64,000 bases of DNA from Daphnia pulex (taxonomy: Eukaryota > Arthropoda > Branchiopoda > Diplostraca > Daphniidae), in the NCBI RefSeq assembly GCF_021134715.1, contig NC_060021.1, forward strand, positions 4,216,001 through 4,280,000, read 5' to 3'. The notes under the pieces are model-generated. The model was not told the origin of the DNA, did not search any database, and saw only the letters and a list, made by a program, of their open reading frames with translations. Both the position numbers and the translations under genes were made by a program. Numbering within the stretch: the first letter of the stretch is position 1; each line of letters starts with the position of its first letter. Below, in pieces: positions 11,828 to 22,990 of the stretch.

Positions 11828-13228
11828 ATGGCAAAAAAATCGCTTTCCTCAAATCGTTTGGACTACGATTATTTGTTTAAATTTTTAGCTTTAGGTATGA
11901 ACCCTTTAACAAATTATCAAGTAAATAGCAATGTTAACAAACTTTTTATCTAGGAAATGCTGGAGTTGGGAAAACAAGTAAATCATTGGCTTTGTTAAAT
12001 ATTCAAAATTTCTAAGTTTTCCTTTGGCCAGGTTTTCTGTATCAGTATACAGATGGTGTGTTCAATTCAAAGTTTACAACAACTGTTGGAATAGATTTTC
12101 GGGAAAAACGTGTTGTATACCGTGCAAAAAACTCAGAGGGAATGCAAGGCAGAAGCCAAAGAATTCATTTACAGTTATGGGTAATACCACAATAAAATAA
12201 TTTCTGTGAAATATATAGATTAATTTTCTGTACTCACCATAGGATACTGCAGGCCAAGAGAGGTACATTCAGTTTTATATTCTTATCTAGTTTCAAATAA
12301 CTTATTCATATTTGTTTGGTTTGGTAATTAGATTTCGAAGTCTTACCACTGCATTTTTTAGAGACTCAATGGGATTTTTATTGCTGTTTGATTTAACTAA
12401 TGAACAGTCCTTTCTATCTATACGAAGCTGGTTAGAGCAATTAAAGGTAATTACATTTAGAAAATACATTTGCTGGATAACCACATGTCATCAGAAAAAA
12501 CTTGTATATATTACAAATGGTAATTTTTCTGATGAACTGGTTTTATTGTGGATATTTAATGACTTATATTATTTTGAAGACTCATGCTTATACAGACAAT
12601 CCTGATATAGTTCTTTGTGGAAACAAAGCTGATCTTGATGATCAAAGAGAAGTTTCTGAAGAAGATGCTAAAGAGACGGCATCTCGATACGGGTTAGTAA
12701 CTCACGTCTGGTCATATTTTAAACAGCTAGAAAAAAATTAAAAAAAAAAAAGCCAATCTTCCAATCAGTTAGAAAAAGTTTATTAACAACATTAGCTTGG
12801 TCATTTTAAAATACTGAGTTGAAAAAGGATTATAAAATGTTCCTTAGTTTGTTCCTTTAAGTATTGATCTCATACAAATTTGTATTACTTGCAGTTACTG
12901 TGAATGAAGCATATTTTTCAAATTTATATTAGAATGTTATAAATCCATACTGCTAATTGATACTTTGATTAAACAGGTTATCCTATCTTGAAACATCTGC
13001 TGCAACTGGTCAAAATGTTAACATTGCTGTAGAACTTCTTCTGGAAAAGGTTATGCTTAGAATGGATCAAGCTGTTGAAGATACATTTGGTACTGGCCAA
13101 AAAGGGAAAACCATACAGTTGAAGGTATATCCTAACTGCTTGAATATATCCATCATTCAATTAAAATATAATTGCTTACATTTTTTTAGCAGAACTCTCC
13201 GGATGGTAGTCAGGGATGCGCATGTTGA
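11828..13228 (+). CDS. Rab27: Rab27 small GTPase
   Basis: Rab27 directs docking of secretory granules and lysosome-related organelles at the plasma membrane. Exons: 11828-11894, 11954-11977, 12032-12180, 12243-12262, 12332-12446, 12580-12692, 12977-13124 and 13193-13228, totalling 223 residues. Motifs in order: P-loop GNAGVGKTS (most Rab27 have GDSGVGKTS), switch [17 protein letters not shown], the Rab27-specific insert before [29 protein letters not shown], and YLETSAA. The C-terminus CAC is a double geranylgeranylation site. The last acceptor reads TAGCAG, so splicing at 13190 or 13193 adds or drops one Gln. The gene is convergent with WDR61, about 225 bp away. Confidence 0.95.
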
Positions 13229-13383
13229 ATATTTTTCCGTCATTTTTGTTGAATTAAATGTTCATTGTGCTATTTGTAGAATTCAGTGTGATAAAGCTTT
13301 ATTGTTGACAATTTTGTAACAGTTACTTTTCTCACGTCAATTTTAATATTATTTGCTGTGTTCATTCTAGTCCAATGAAAAAT

Positions 13384-13389
13384 AATAAA
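13384..13389 (+). terminator. Polyadenylation signal of Rab27
   Basis: AATAAA lies 155 bp past the Rab27 stop. The convergent WDR61 stop is only about 65 bp further on, so the two 3' ends nearly meet. Confidence 0.5.
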
Positions 13390-13453
13390 ACTTCCCACAA
13401 ATGTAAATATACTTTTAAGTTTTATTCCAAGAAAACTTTAAGATTTAATTGCT

Positions 13454-14920
13454 TTACAATGGACAACTGTATATGTTGATGGATCTGTCATCTGAAACTG
13501 ATGCAATGTGTTCCCCATCTCCATTGAAGCAAACACTCCATACCTAGCGGGGGGGGGGGGAAACAAATTGTCTTAGTTTACATTTTTTTTTTTTTTTTTT
13601 TATTATTGCATAACTACCTGGTCGGTATGATCCGTAAATGTGTGAAGGCATTGCTTCGCCTTCATATCCCATATTTTGACTGTTCGATCAGAACTTCCAG
13701 ATACGAAACGTGAGTTGTCAGGTGAAACTGAAACACTGAGCACCCACGAACCGTGACCGGAAACCGTTCCCGCTAACTGAGCATGTTGACTAAAGGAGAC
13801 CAAATTATTATATTACAAAACCTCACCAATCTAATCAAATAAAACAGGGAATATTTTTTTTTACACATCATAAATTTTGATTTGTCCATCATCTGAAGCT
13901 GTTAATAACAACTGGGAATTTTGAGAGAAACATAGTGATCTCACTGGTAAGGCATGACCTTATAGATGTAAAATGATTGATTACTTGTTAACTTAAAATT
14001 TGTATAAGGTTAAAATGAACCTTCCAATGTGTGTACTAATTTTCCTGTTGCAATGTCAAATACATTAATTATGCCATCCATTGCTCCACTGGCAACAAAC
14101 TTCATATCAGGACTCTGGAATACAAATAAAAAGTTCAAGTTTTGATAAAATGTTCATAGATAAACTTGGATGATCTCACTTACACATGCAATGCTCAAAG
14201 TAAATTTGCCTCGAGTGTCATAGGACTGATGAGGTTTACCAGTGTCTACATTATACCAGTTGATCTTTCCAGCATGACTTCCAGATATTATATACTTTGA
14301 ATCAGGTGTGAACATAACACTCCACACATCAACAGGCCCTGCTTCTATGGTTTGCTTTTTTTCACCACTTTGAAGTTCCCAAATGCGAACAAATGAATCT
14401 AAAGAACTTGTAGCTATTACTGCAAATAGAAAAGTTTTGAAATCAGCCAGTGAACCACAGAGAACAATTCAGTACTTTCAATGTCACAGAAGTAAAGATA
14501 AACTTTGATCAAATAAAACATAAAAAAATGATAAATACTCACATTTTCCATCAAAGCTTGTGTCCACAGAGACTACTCCAAGAGCATGACCCTCCAATCG
14601 GTGGCGAAGCTCTAGCTGATCATTTCTCCAAGCCCATACTTTTACAGCATCATCAATTCCTCCTGTCACAACATAATCTGACTCTTCCGGGCCTCTAGAG
14701 ATTGAATCAGATGATAATAGTAAATAATTGAAAAATTCATGTAATATTATTTAAGTGTGACTGCTGCTTACACTTCAGCTTTGCTAGTCCAAGAACAACT
14801 CCAAATTCCCTCGTCATGTGCAGCTTCTTTCTTATGAGCCAATGTATACTGAAAGGGGAATAACATTTAAATCATTGTGAACAAAACTGCTACTAAGTAA
14901 CTATTTAACCATCGAACCAT
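13454..14920 (-). CDS. WDR61: WD repeat protein 61 / Ski8 homologue
   Basis: This seven-bladed WD40 protein is a subunit of the Paf1 transcription-elongation complex and of the cytoplasmic SKI mRNA-decay complex. Reading on minus, exons are 14772-14848, 14543-14694, 14184-14419, 14021-14114, 13865-13958, 13618-13789 and 13454-13543. Together they give 304 codons without a Met. An ATG at 14918-14920 followed directly by GT could be the whole first coding exon, making 305 residues, the length of human WDR61. Diagnostic stretches are [68 protein letters not shown] and the C-terminal NIYSCPL. The body is secure; the one-codon first exon is an inference with a weak donor (GTTCGA). Confidence 0.92.
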
Positions 14921-15528
14921 TTTTAATGAAGGAATTGAGTCGTGAACAGAAACAAACACAAGTTAAATTTTGAGATAAAATAAGAGTTATATATCTTTAC
15001 AGGCCAGAAAATGTACGCAAAACAATGTCACGTTAACAGAGCCATCTAATGAGAATACTTCACTTCTTACTTACTTTTCTTCTTACTTTTATCCTGGTTC
15101 ACTTTGGTTGTTAAATTTGCTCTTTTTTCAACCGGATAAAATATTAATGTAGGATCCTTATTTAGAAGAGGCATATTATAAACTACAAATTTTTTAACGT
15201 CGTTACGTTGTGAGTCCACCACTCAGAGAGGACAAAATTCGGGGGTTTTAAGGGATTTAATTGTTTGGGAAACGGTGGCTAGGCGCTAGGCATCGCAGCC
15301 AGTCCCCGAATAACCTATTTTATTCAGAATTTTACGGAAAACCGAATGGTGCAATCCGCGATTTTATAGCTGCCATAGTTTTTTTTAGATTTTTAAGAAA
15401 ATCTAAGTGGCCCATCAGAAATTGTAGAGGTTTTTCGTTTTTTTTTGCATCAGTTATCGGGCAAACCAGAACCAGACCGTTAAAAAAAACCTATTTTTTC
15501 AGAATAAAAGATTTTACCCCCTTTACAG
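14921..15528. other. Upstream of WDR61, no gene
   Basis: This probably contains the WDR61 promoter. Plus-strand frames such as 15261-15551 are A/T-rich and lack motifs. Confidence 0.4.
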
Positions 15529-16008
15529 TAGTGTTTCACTCGTTTAAATAACGACAACGAAAATAACGTATTAACGAGCCTCGTTATCGACTTTTTTGGA
15601 AAATGCTCGTTTTTTTCGTTAACGATAACGAAATGGCTGTTTTTTTCGTTGTTTTCGTTAATTTCTTGCTAAATTTTTCGTATCAAAACCGTAGAGATTT
15701 CAAATTTTTTTACCACCAGGGGGAACTTTTTTTCCCCTCAAAATTTGAAATTTTCAATTTTGGGATGACCGACTTAGCGATCCCCTAGCGAGGAATTAGG
15801 TCATTATTTTCGCTACATCATTTGGCCTAACAGGCCTTAGAAAACTAGGTTCTAAAAAAAATTTTAAGGTAAACGATAACGGTCGCAAAAAGAGAAAAAT
15901 GCGACACGTTTAAATTAACGAAACGAAGAACGAAACGAATGAAAAATTGAAAAATAACGATTAACGATAACGATAACGAATCCAAAAAAGCACAACGGTG
16001 AAACACTA
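15529..16008. mobile_element. hAT-like MITE, 480 bp, with 8-bp target duplication
   Basis: The element starts TAGTGTTTCAC and ends with its exact inverse GTGAAACACTA. It is flanked on both sides by the direct repeat CTTTACAG (15521-15528 and 16009-16016). An 8-bp duplication and a YARNG-like terminus fit the hAT superfamily. The interior has no gene; it is dense in AACGA/TCGTT words in both orientations (for example TTAACGATAACGATAACG), as subterminal transposase-binding repeats would be. Confidence 0.85.
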
Positions 16009-16221
16009 CTTTACAGAACTCTCACCCCGTTTTCCGATTTGAACTTTATTAGCAGAGAAATTAATGATTGGAAAAATTTACGTCATTTCCTAACGATTTT
16101 CGACATCATCCCATTTCCCCGTCACGTCATCTAGCGGCCGATTTTGAAAAGGCTTGGGCAAATTTTTCTCCCGGCTATTTAGAGTTGTTTCAAAAATAAA
16201 TTAACAATCATACAGTAACTA

Positions 16222-17073
16222 CCTAAAGTTTCCGCACAGCTGAGAGTGGCTGAGAGAAGCTTATGGGAAAACATTAAAGTTTTATTTCATCGCAAAAAAT
16301 CATGTTTTCGTCCGACAAAAACGATGTTTGGACTGGGGGTTCTTAGCTCTAAGTTTTATAACATACATTTTTTTTTGTTTTTGTTTACGGGAAGGGCCCT
16401 TTTAAAATGGAATGAAAAGTTTCCGCACAGTCAAGAGGGCCGGTAGCAAATCGAACTACTTTGGCTTTCTTTTACGGGACGGAAAATAGGGCTAAAGGAG
16501 GATTCATTAGGGCTTAAACAAAGAACATCGTTGGTTCTATAACCTCATGCATAATTTTGACCAGCGCATGAGGGGTGGGGATGTGGGGTGTAGTGGATAA
16601 GAGCGTCAACGCTTTGGAAAAAAGGCAATGAGGCTCTGGTTTCGAACCCCAGCTGAACCCGTCTTAAACTGTAGCAGTCGCGCCGTGGAAAAAGGCAGCA
16701 CGCATAACACAGGATCCTTAATTGCTTTCAAGGACGTTAAACATACGGTGATGTGTTTAATCACATCTTACAAATTGGAAACGAAACAGCGTCATTAGAT
16801 CGGATTAGAAATCATGCGTAGTGCGCTATATAAATTGATACATACATACATGTCATATGAGAAATCACTAGAAAATGGCAATTTTTCATTTCCAAGATGT
16901 TTCACCTTTGTTACCCCCTCCCATAGATGGCAATTTTCCAAAATCGGATCGACATTTAAATCGATATTTAAAAGATGGTCTTAGTGATAACAGCTGTTAT
17001 TTTTCTAACCCTGCCTCTAACATTTAAAATCTCGGTATTTCTAAGCCGCTCTCTGCTGTGCGGAAACTTTAGG
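16222..17073. mobile_element. MITE with 30-bp terminal inverted repeats, 852 bp
   Basis: The left end 16222-16251 (starting CCTAAAGTTTCCGCACAGC) and the inverse of the right end 17044-17073 agree at 28 of 30 bases. A third partial copy of the same motif (AAAGTTTCCGCACAG) lies inside near 16420 in direct orientation with the left end. TA precedes the left end and occurs one base beyond the right end, so a TA target duplication is possible but not proven. The element contains a SINE at 16575-16852. Confidence 0.75.
16575..16852 (+). mobile_element. tRNA-derived SINE
   Basis: The head resembles a tRNA: an A-box-like TAGTGGATAAGAGC begins at 16591 and a B-box-like GGTTTCGAACCCC lies at 16638-16650. 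The 3' end has GCGCTATATAAATTGA followed by a (CATA)n tail at about 16839-16851. This order of pol III boxes, an unrelated body and a short tandem tail is the usual SINE layout. The family name is not known to me. Confidence 0.7.
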
Positions 17074-19113
17074 TTATAGAAATTTCCCTATGCCTTTTTA
17101 CTATTTATAATTGTAAATTTATTTTGTTTAAAGTCAGATTTTTGGCCTATTCAAATTATTTATCTTTAAAGAGGTTACAGTTTGCACGGGAGGCTAGGAA
17201 TTGCAATTCTGAGTGTTCCGGAAGCTAGCCAAGATTCAGTAAGTAAGGCAGACAGGTGCGTTTCACAAGGGCTGCAGCAATTGCGTGGTGCCTAGCCAAA
17301 TCAAAAAGTTATTGAAGTCTAGGATTGCAGAGGCACAAAATTTTGAGTCCAGGAATGTGCATTCAATGAGAGAGACAAGAGAATAGGTTGCTGGATTTTT
17401 TGGTTGATCTGTTTTCCCTTAAATCGTGTTGACATGAGCTGAATCAATTTAGTTTTGGCTAGCCATCAGAGACATCCAACAACTATCTTCTAGAGGAGAT
17501 TGAAAATGTTGGATACTAAAATAATCGATCTGAAGCTATTTAAAATTGAGCTATCCAGTTTTATGGGTTCGCTTAAGACTGAAACCTTTGAGCATTTCCA
17601 AAAGTCAGGAAAGAAACAAAGAAGCGAGCATGCATTAAGAATTAAATACCAATAGGTAAGGTTTTACTACCGGGAGAAGGACGGCTGCATACCTTGCCAG
17701 GCAACCAGAAAGTTACACCTTAATGCTCGCAAAACCTTATTTACGATTTTCTCTTGTGAGAAGAGCCTGATCATCAGCAATGACTTCCTCTTTGTCTCCG
17801 TTAACAAAAAATTCTTCCGTTACTTGAAGTCTGCTTTCTAGGTCTCATATTAGACCAAAATCTGAAATGGAATAAACAATAATAAGTGAAAACTGCAATA
17901 ACCAAACCAGCTACGTTATGTATCCGTAAAGCTTTGCGGTTCGACTGCAATCGCATGCGGTTTGCTTAATCTTCCGTGGTCAAAACCAATTTTTTCCTAG
18001 GGGTGCTCAATCTGAATTTCCGAGGTGAATTTCAAAGCGTGTGTGAAACTGCAATCGTCCCAGCATTAAATGTGCCGCATGATTGCTGGATCTTTTAAGA
18101 CTGCCTCCATTTTTTCCCTCATTCTTTTGTCTAATGTTGCGACGAGAAAAGCGCGTATTATCTCTGCCGCTTGGATGCACTTCAAATAACGTCAAGCGCA
18201 ATTTCCACCCCTTCCCTACCAAAGCTTTGTGTAAATTCGTCTGTCGTTTTCTTGTGACGTAAAACCCACGCTTATTTAACTCGCGAACAAGCTAGTTATG
18301 TAAATCCAGCACGAATTTTCTGTGTTCTGTGCTTCATATCTTTTTGTGACAAAGTTTTGTAGATTTATGTTAATTTACTGTATGTATAATTTTTAATGTG
18401 CTGTTCTCCTAGTTTTCTGATTTGCTCTGTCCTGCTTTACCTGTCTGGACAGCCTATTTATTTGTTGATTTTTCCTGGCTGGGTAATTATTATCCCTGAG
18501 GTATATTTATATACGAAGGTCCTTAACAATATAGGGTGCGGGGTATAGGGGGTAGGGAAGTAGTAGCTAGTAGTGGAATTCAGAGGGTTTAATGTCCATT
18601 TAGTTATCCTTTATACGTTTCTTCCCTGAATGACCAATCGTCACCAAATTTTGTACATAATTCTGTCAAAATTTGATACATGCCCTAACGGGGTTTTCAT
18701 TTGTTTGTATTACTGCTTTAGAAATTTAATTTGCGTATTTTTTACCTAGCTGGTTGCCGAATCCTAGTTAGTGAATTCGCTTTTTTTGCGTAACCTTCCA
18801 ACTGTCAGTGCATGCTCAGCAGTGTAAATAAAAAGAAAAAAAAAGTTTGAATCTTCCCTAGCAAGACAATTTTTCTGCTATGGGAGTGGAGAGTATTAAT
18901 TATTTGATTTGGTTTTTATGTTCGATTTCGATTTCGTCTTTATTCTTCTTTTTACTTTGTATTTTCCCACTCTTATTTTTTTAACCCTTTTTGTTTTATT
19001 ATTTGTTTACTATTTTTTATCTTGATTTTAATAAAATTGGTTGTCCAATTAAAATTTCTATGCCTCCTTTTTTAACAGTTAGTCATCAACCAAGAAGTTG
19101 AGGAACATTTTAA
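17074..19113. other. Transposon-like debris, no intact gene
   Basis: A plus-strand stretch at about 17,640-17,850 gives coding-like text (REKDGCIPCQATRKLHLNA) without long context and with stops nearby. The minus frame 18007-18222 has no motif. From 18,300 to 19,080 the DNA is T-rich and featureless. Confidence 0.4.
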
Positions 19114-20080
19114 CAAGCGATCTCCCACTCAACCGGACCGAAATGGTGGGGGTACTTTTCGGATCGTAATCCGGAAAAGAACTTTACAAATCCGGACTAG
19201 GTCTAATCTGTTCAGAATCGCAAGGCGATTCCAACGGAATTAAGTCCGGATTTTTATCTTTTCCCGTTCACGAGATAATCACGGTTGAAAATCGTGAAAT
19301 ATCACGAAAACCCAAAGTCTCCCCGTCCGACTACATCGCTTTTAGCCGTATATTCGGCTTGTAAAAAAAAACTAATTGATACAAAATGTAGCCCTTTCAT
19401 CCCTCTTTCAGAATCCAAAAGGATTTTTTATAATTCTTTGAGATGTTTGAGATATCACGATTTTCCTGATACCCCCATTTCGACACATTTTCCAAGCATT
19501 TTATTCGGCGTTGCCGATTGCCGTATATGTGACTTCGCCCCCACTCCTTCGCTTTTTCCATTGTTTCCTATGTATCAAGTCCCATCTGTATCGATATACA
19601 AGGCCTTGATACATAGGAAACAGGGGAAAAGCGAAGGAGTGGACAGGAAAGGGGGCGAAAAGCACATATACGGCAATCGGCAACGCCGAATGAAATGCCT
19701 GAAAAATGTGTCGAAATGGGGGTATCACGAAAATCGTGATATCTCAAACATCTCAAAGAATTATAAAAAATCCTTTTGGATTCTGAAAGAGGGATGAAAG
19801 GGCTACATTTTGTATTAATTAGTTTTTTTTTACAAGCCGAATATACGGCTAAAAGCGATGTAGTCGGACGGGGAGACTTTGGGTTTTCGTGATATTTCAC
19901 GATTTTCAACCGTGATTATCTCGTGAACAGGAAAAGATAAAAATCCGGACTTAATTCCGTTGGAATCGCCTTGCGATTCTGAACAGATTAGACCTAGTCC
20001 GGATTTGTAAAGTTCTTTTCCGGATTACGATCCGAAAAGTACCCCCACCATTTCGGTCCGGTTGAGTGGGAGATCGCTTG
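19114..20080. mobile_element. Foldback element: 967-bp near-perfect palindrome flanked by TTAA
   Basis: The left arm 19114-19579 and the right arm 19605-20080 are inverse copies separated by a 25-bp loop (19580-19604). Over most of their length they differ at only a few bases; the right arm has an extra block of about 10 bp near the centre. The outer ends are CAAGCGATCTCCCACTC and its inverse. TTAA flanks both ends (19110-19113 and 20081-20084). Outside that, AACATT and AAATGTT are also inverse, so the target site itself may have been a short palindrome. TTAA duplication is typical of piggyBac-type insertions. The same frame is open on both strands because of the symmetry and is not taken as a gene. 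Confidence 0.85.
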
Positions 20081-20107
20081 TTAAAAATGTTAGATTATAT
20101 TCATTTT

Positions 20108-20340
20108 GAAGCTCTGGGTCATCTCTCCCTTCTTCCTCTGTCCTCTCCTCGGTCATCAAGATCTTCTTGCGGTCGTGAAGAGTTACCACCGGTCTTCCAC
20201 TTCCATTTATCTCCGAAAGCTTATTAAGAGGAATTTTTCAAAAATTACAAACTTAGTTTTCCTTTCAGACATGATCGAGATTCGAACCGCGAACCATGCG
20301 AATGTCAGCCTGGGTTGACGACCATTAGACCATCATTGTT
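20108..20340 (-). mobile_element. Probable tRNA-derived SINE, minus strand
   Basis: On minus, a TGGTCTAATGG A-box-like word (20322-20332) is followed by a GGTTCGAATCTC B-box-like word (20277-20288). ATGAT and ATCAT at the two ends can pair as a partial acceptor stem. The downstream body runs on with CTTCACGACCGCAAGAAG. It is spaced like a tRNA but the D-arm and anticodon arm are not clean, so a SINE head or decayed tRNA is more likely than a working tRNA. Confidence 0.45.
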
Positions 20341-21179
20341 ATGTTATTGGAAGGGAAAAAATGGGTATGATGGTAGCTCGCTATCTATTAGCCAAGATTT
20401 ATGTAATGCAACATGTGACCGCATGATATAATTGTATTGTTACTATAGTAATAAGTGTTACTTTAACTTAATCTAAACATGAAGTGCGACGTGGGGTGGC
20501 GAGGCGAAGCCTCCGCCACAACTAAATCGCACCACTCATAATATTGACAGATTATTAGTCAATTAGTTAATAAGAATCCAAATCCATTTCCAAACATAGT
20601 AGTATGTATACTATTTACTTTCTACTATTTAACCTTGATTTTCTGTCTCTTTAACGTTTAAAAAAATTCCCGAAGGACATTACCGAAGGAATCTTGTTAA
20701 CTATTGCTTGTGCTTATTCTGTACTCATTTTGTCTTTGTTATAGGCTTTGTTTTTGTCTATGATTATCTAGTATCGGTGGTAACCATCTTTCAGCTCGAG
20801 ACATCCCAGGTATTTTGAGTTTTTTTCTATTCCGTTCTAAATTTCCATAATTGTTTATTTGTTGGTCTAGAGACACCTAGCTTACTCTTACCAAAATCTT
20901 ACCTTGACTTTTACGTTTGCCTATACTTCGCGTTACCTCTTGAAGTCAACAAGCACACAAATCTCAGAAGGATTGTTACAGTACGCTTACAAAAAAAAGT
21001 GAGACAAGGCTTCTTAAAGGCGGAATACGTAAAAAAATCCCCTGTTCACCAGAACAATACAGTGGGTCTAATTAGACTCAACTGAAAGTTGTTGGAATCG
21101 GCAAGAAGTAGGACTTATTTGTATTCCCTGCCATTGGAGCTACTATGATACTACTATGATGTCTATGTTCTCAACCATT

Positions 21180-21723
21180 TGGCAAACAGAACTGTCGAAG
21201 GAGGAAAGAGTGTTCCATTCTTTCCTATGGAAGTTCCCTATAAAGTATGGAAGGGCGTAATTCTGAATGTTTCGTTTCCTTCATCAGTATTTGGATCTAC
21301 GGTATTTCTACATATTAAAAGAGTATGACACACTAATTGTACAGGGAGTAATTGTGAGGCAAAACTTCCGAGGTGATAGACTGTATATTTCAGACCGTAT
21401 CGCATATCATGCGCTAGATCAGACAAAGAAAAGAAACTGAGCTGCCCCATAGGTTTAAAACCCGTCGTCTTTTCTCTTCTCTTAGCCCAGTTGCCATATT
21501 CTGCCTGGTGTTGATTCAGTTCACCACAAGAGAAAAGAGGATAAAGTCTTATCCAAAAGCAGTCATGTGTCATCATGTGCTTTATTATGAATCTCAAAAG
21601 GCCTTCAGGGCCTGTGATCCTGTAAGCTGTAAAGTTTTTATTTCCAGAGACGTTGATTTCCAAGAACCTTATGATCCAGCCATAGAGACTGAGCAGCCGC
21701 GTAGCATATTTGACAGGAAATGA
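21180..21723 (+). pseudogene. Copia retrotransposon remnant: integrase C-terminal region
   Basis: Plus-strand text reads VPYKVWKG, then SSVFGSTVFLHI, and, after an unrelated insert of about 200 bp (about 21325-21525), YPKAV, ESQKAF, DPVSCKVFISRDVDFQE. These are the copia segment just after the integrase core. Stops and the insertion make it non-functional. The 194-residue minus-strand frame 21238-21822 is its antisense shadow. Confidence 0.75.
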
Positions 21724-21894
21724 GGCTCTCTCAAGCATCACTACCTGATATATTCGTTTAACTAGATAATAGCATGCAGAAGGCAGCAGTTTTGTCCATG
21801 GAGTCACAAGAAGTTGTAACACTTAGCAATTACAAAGTCAACACTGAAGAGATGACCAGCGATTTTACGAGTAATTAAATACAAGAGCCTTCTC

Positions 21895-22010
21895 CTAGAA
21901 AAGAATGGGAAGACCACATGTGAGATGGATTGATGATTCGTCCAACAAGCTCTCTCAAAACTAGCTGCAGGGATGTCGTAGAATAGCCATAAGACTTCAA
22001 GATTGTCAGT
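21895..22010 (+). pseudogene. Non-LTR retrotransposon C-terminal remnant
   Basis: The text RMGRPHVRWIDDSSNKLSQN, a stop, then LQGCRRIAI matches the GRP-RW-DD...G-R-IA pattern at the end of RTE/jockey-type reverse transcriptase ORFs. Only this tail survives. Confidence 0.5.
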
Positions 22011-22362
22011 AGTCCCCTCAAATATATGGCAATTGAAATGTCGCGGAAGAAATAAGGGGATTTTATAAATTTCTTTTAGATGTTGAGCATGAGCAGAATG
22101 CTTGTTCACAATGGTTATAACTAGGTGGAATAAAAACGAAGCAGCCAACTTGACTGCCCAGCCCTTTCACGAAGAGAGAATTTGCATATAATAATCCACT
22201 TTTTACCACACAATCAATGTTTTGCTCAGGAATGCAGCTCCCATTGATTTTTCCTGCAAAGTCTACGTTTAACTGTCCTCATTTATCGTACTGCTGGGTT
22301 TGGAAATTGCTTGGGTGGAAAAGTTCAATAAAGCTCTGGTTCACAATTCTTGGGCATTCGAA

Positions 22363-22405
22363 TCGGTAATATATTACCAATTATAATATAACAATATATT
22401 ACCGA
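22363..22405. repeat. A/T-rich hairpin with 13-bp arms
   Basis: TCGGTAATATATT (22363-22375) is exactly inverse to AATATATTACCGA (22393-22405). Confidence 0.6.
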
Positions 22406-22876
22406 AGGTGACCGAAAGACAACCTCTTACCTCTTGCTTTCCCTTACCTTCATAGAAATAAATGATCCATACATACAATATATGGTTCTGGCTTGGGTGG
22501 CAGACGGGTAGTTTTTTGTTGTCCATTGTTGATTCTTTATCAAGATATTTAAAACCCCAATAACACTCTAAAATCTTATTTCCATAAAAACATCAGAAAC
22601 AATTTACGAAATGTAAAAGGCAACGTGAACCCGAATGGCGAAAACATCATGAGAAGAACAGCACAACCCTTAACAACAACAGTGTAACTCTCAGCACGGG
22701 TTTGGTGTTTTTGGCTACATTAGCTAATGGCTCTCGCTTAATGGGGCTAAAGTCGATAGCTAATGAAATTCCTTTGTGGGGTTTTTGGATTAGCGAAATA
22801 ACTCCCTAGCGCTCAATTAGCGAAGTCACAAAAAATAGCCAGAAAATTATACAATAATATCTTGGTAGTTATTATA

Positions 22877-22990
22877 TAAAATTTGTTTTCTATGGAACGG
22901 AATGCCATGTCTTTCATAGAAGGTTGATTTCATTCCACTGTTTCCATGAATATGATTCATGAAAATCCTTCATGAACACAGCGGAATCAT
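22877..22990. repeat. Dispersed hairpin repeat, copy 1 (copy 2 at about 46457-46540)
   Basis: Both copies share TTGTTTTC, an AGAAGGTTG/GGAAGGTTG block, TGTTTCCATGAATAT/TGTGTCCATGAATAT and a terminal CAGCGGAAT. In this copy TTCCACTGTTTCCATGAA and TTCATGAACACAGCGGAA form a near-perfect stem. Confidence 0.55.

Noticed and set aside
19285..19909. Two long open frames on opposite strands with the same protein text
   Set aside because: They are the two arms of the foldback palindrome; the symmetry creates the match and no domain is present.
20277..20332. A functional tRNA gene on minus
   Set aside because: Both box-like words are present, but the D-arm and anticodon arm are not clean and a non-tRNA body continues downstream, as in a SINE.
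21238..21822. A 194-residue minus-strand open frame
   Set aside because: The plus strand encodes recognisable copia integrase text over the same bases, so this is an antisense shadow.
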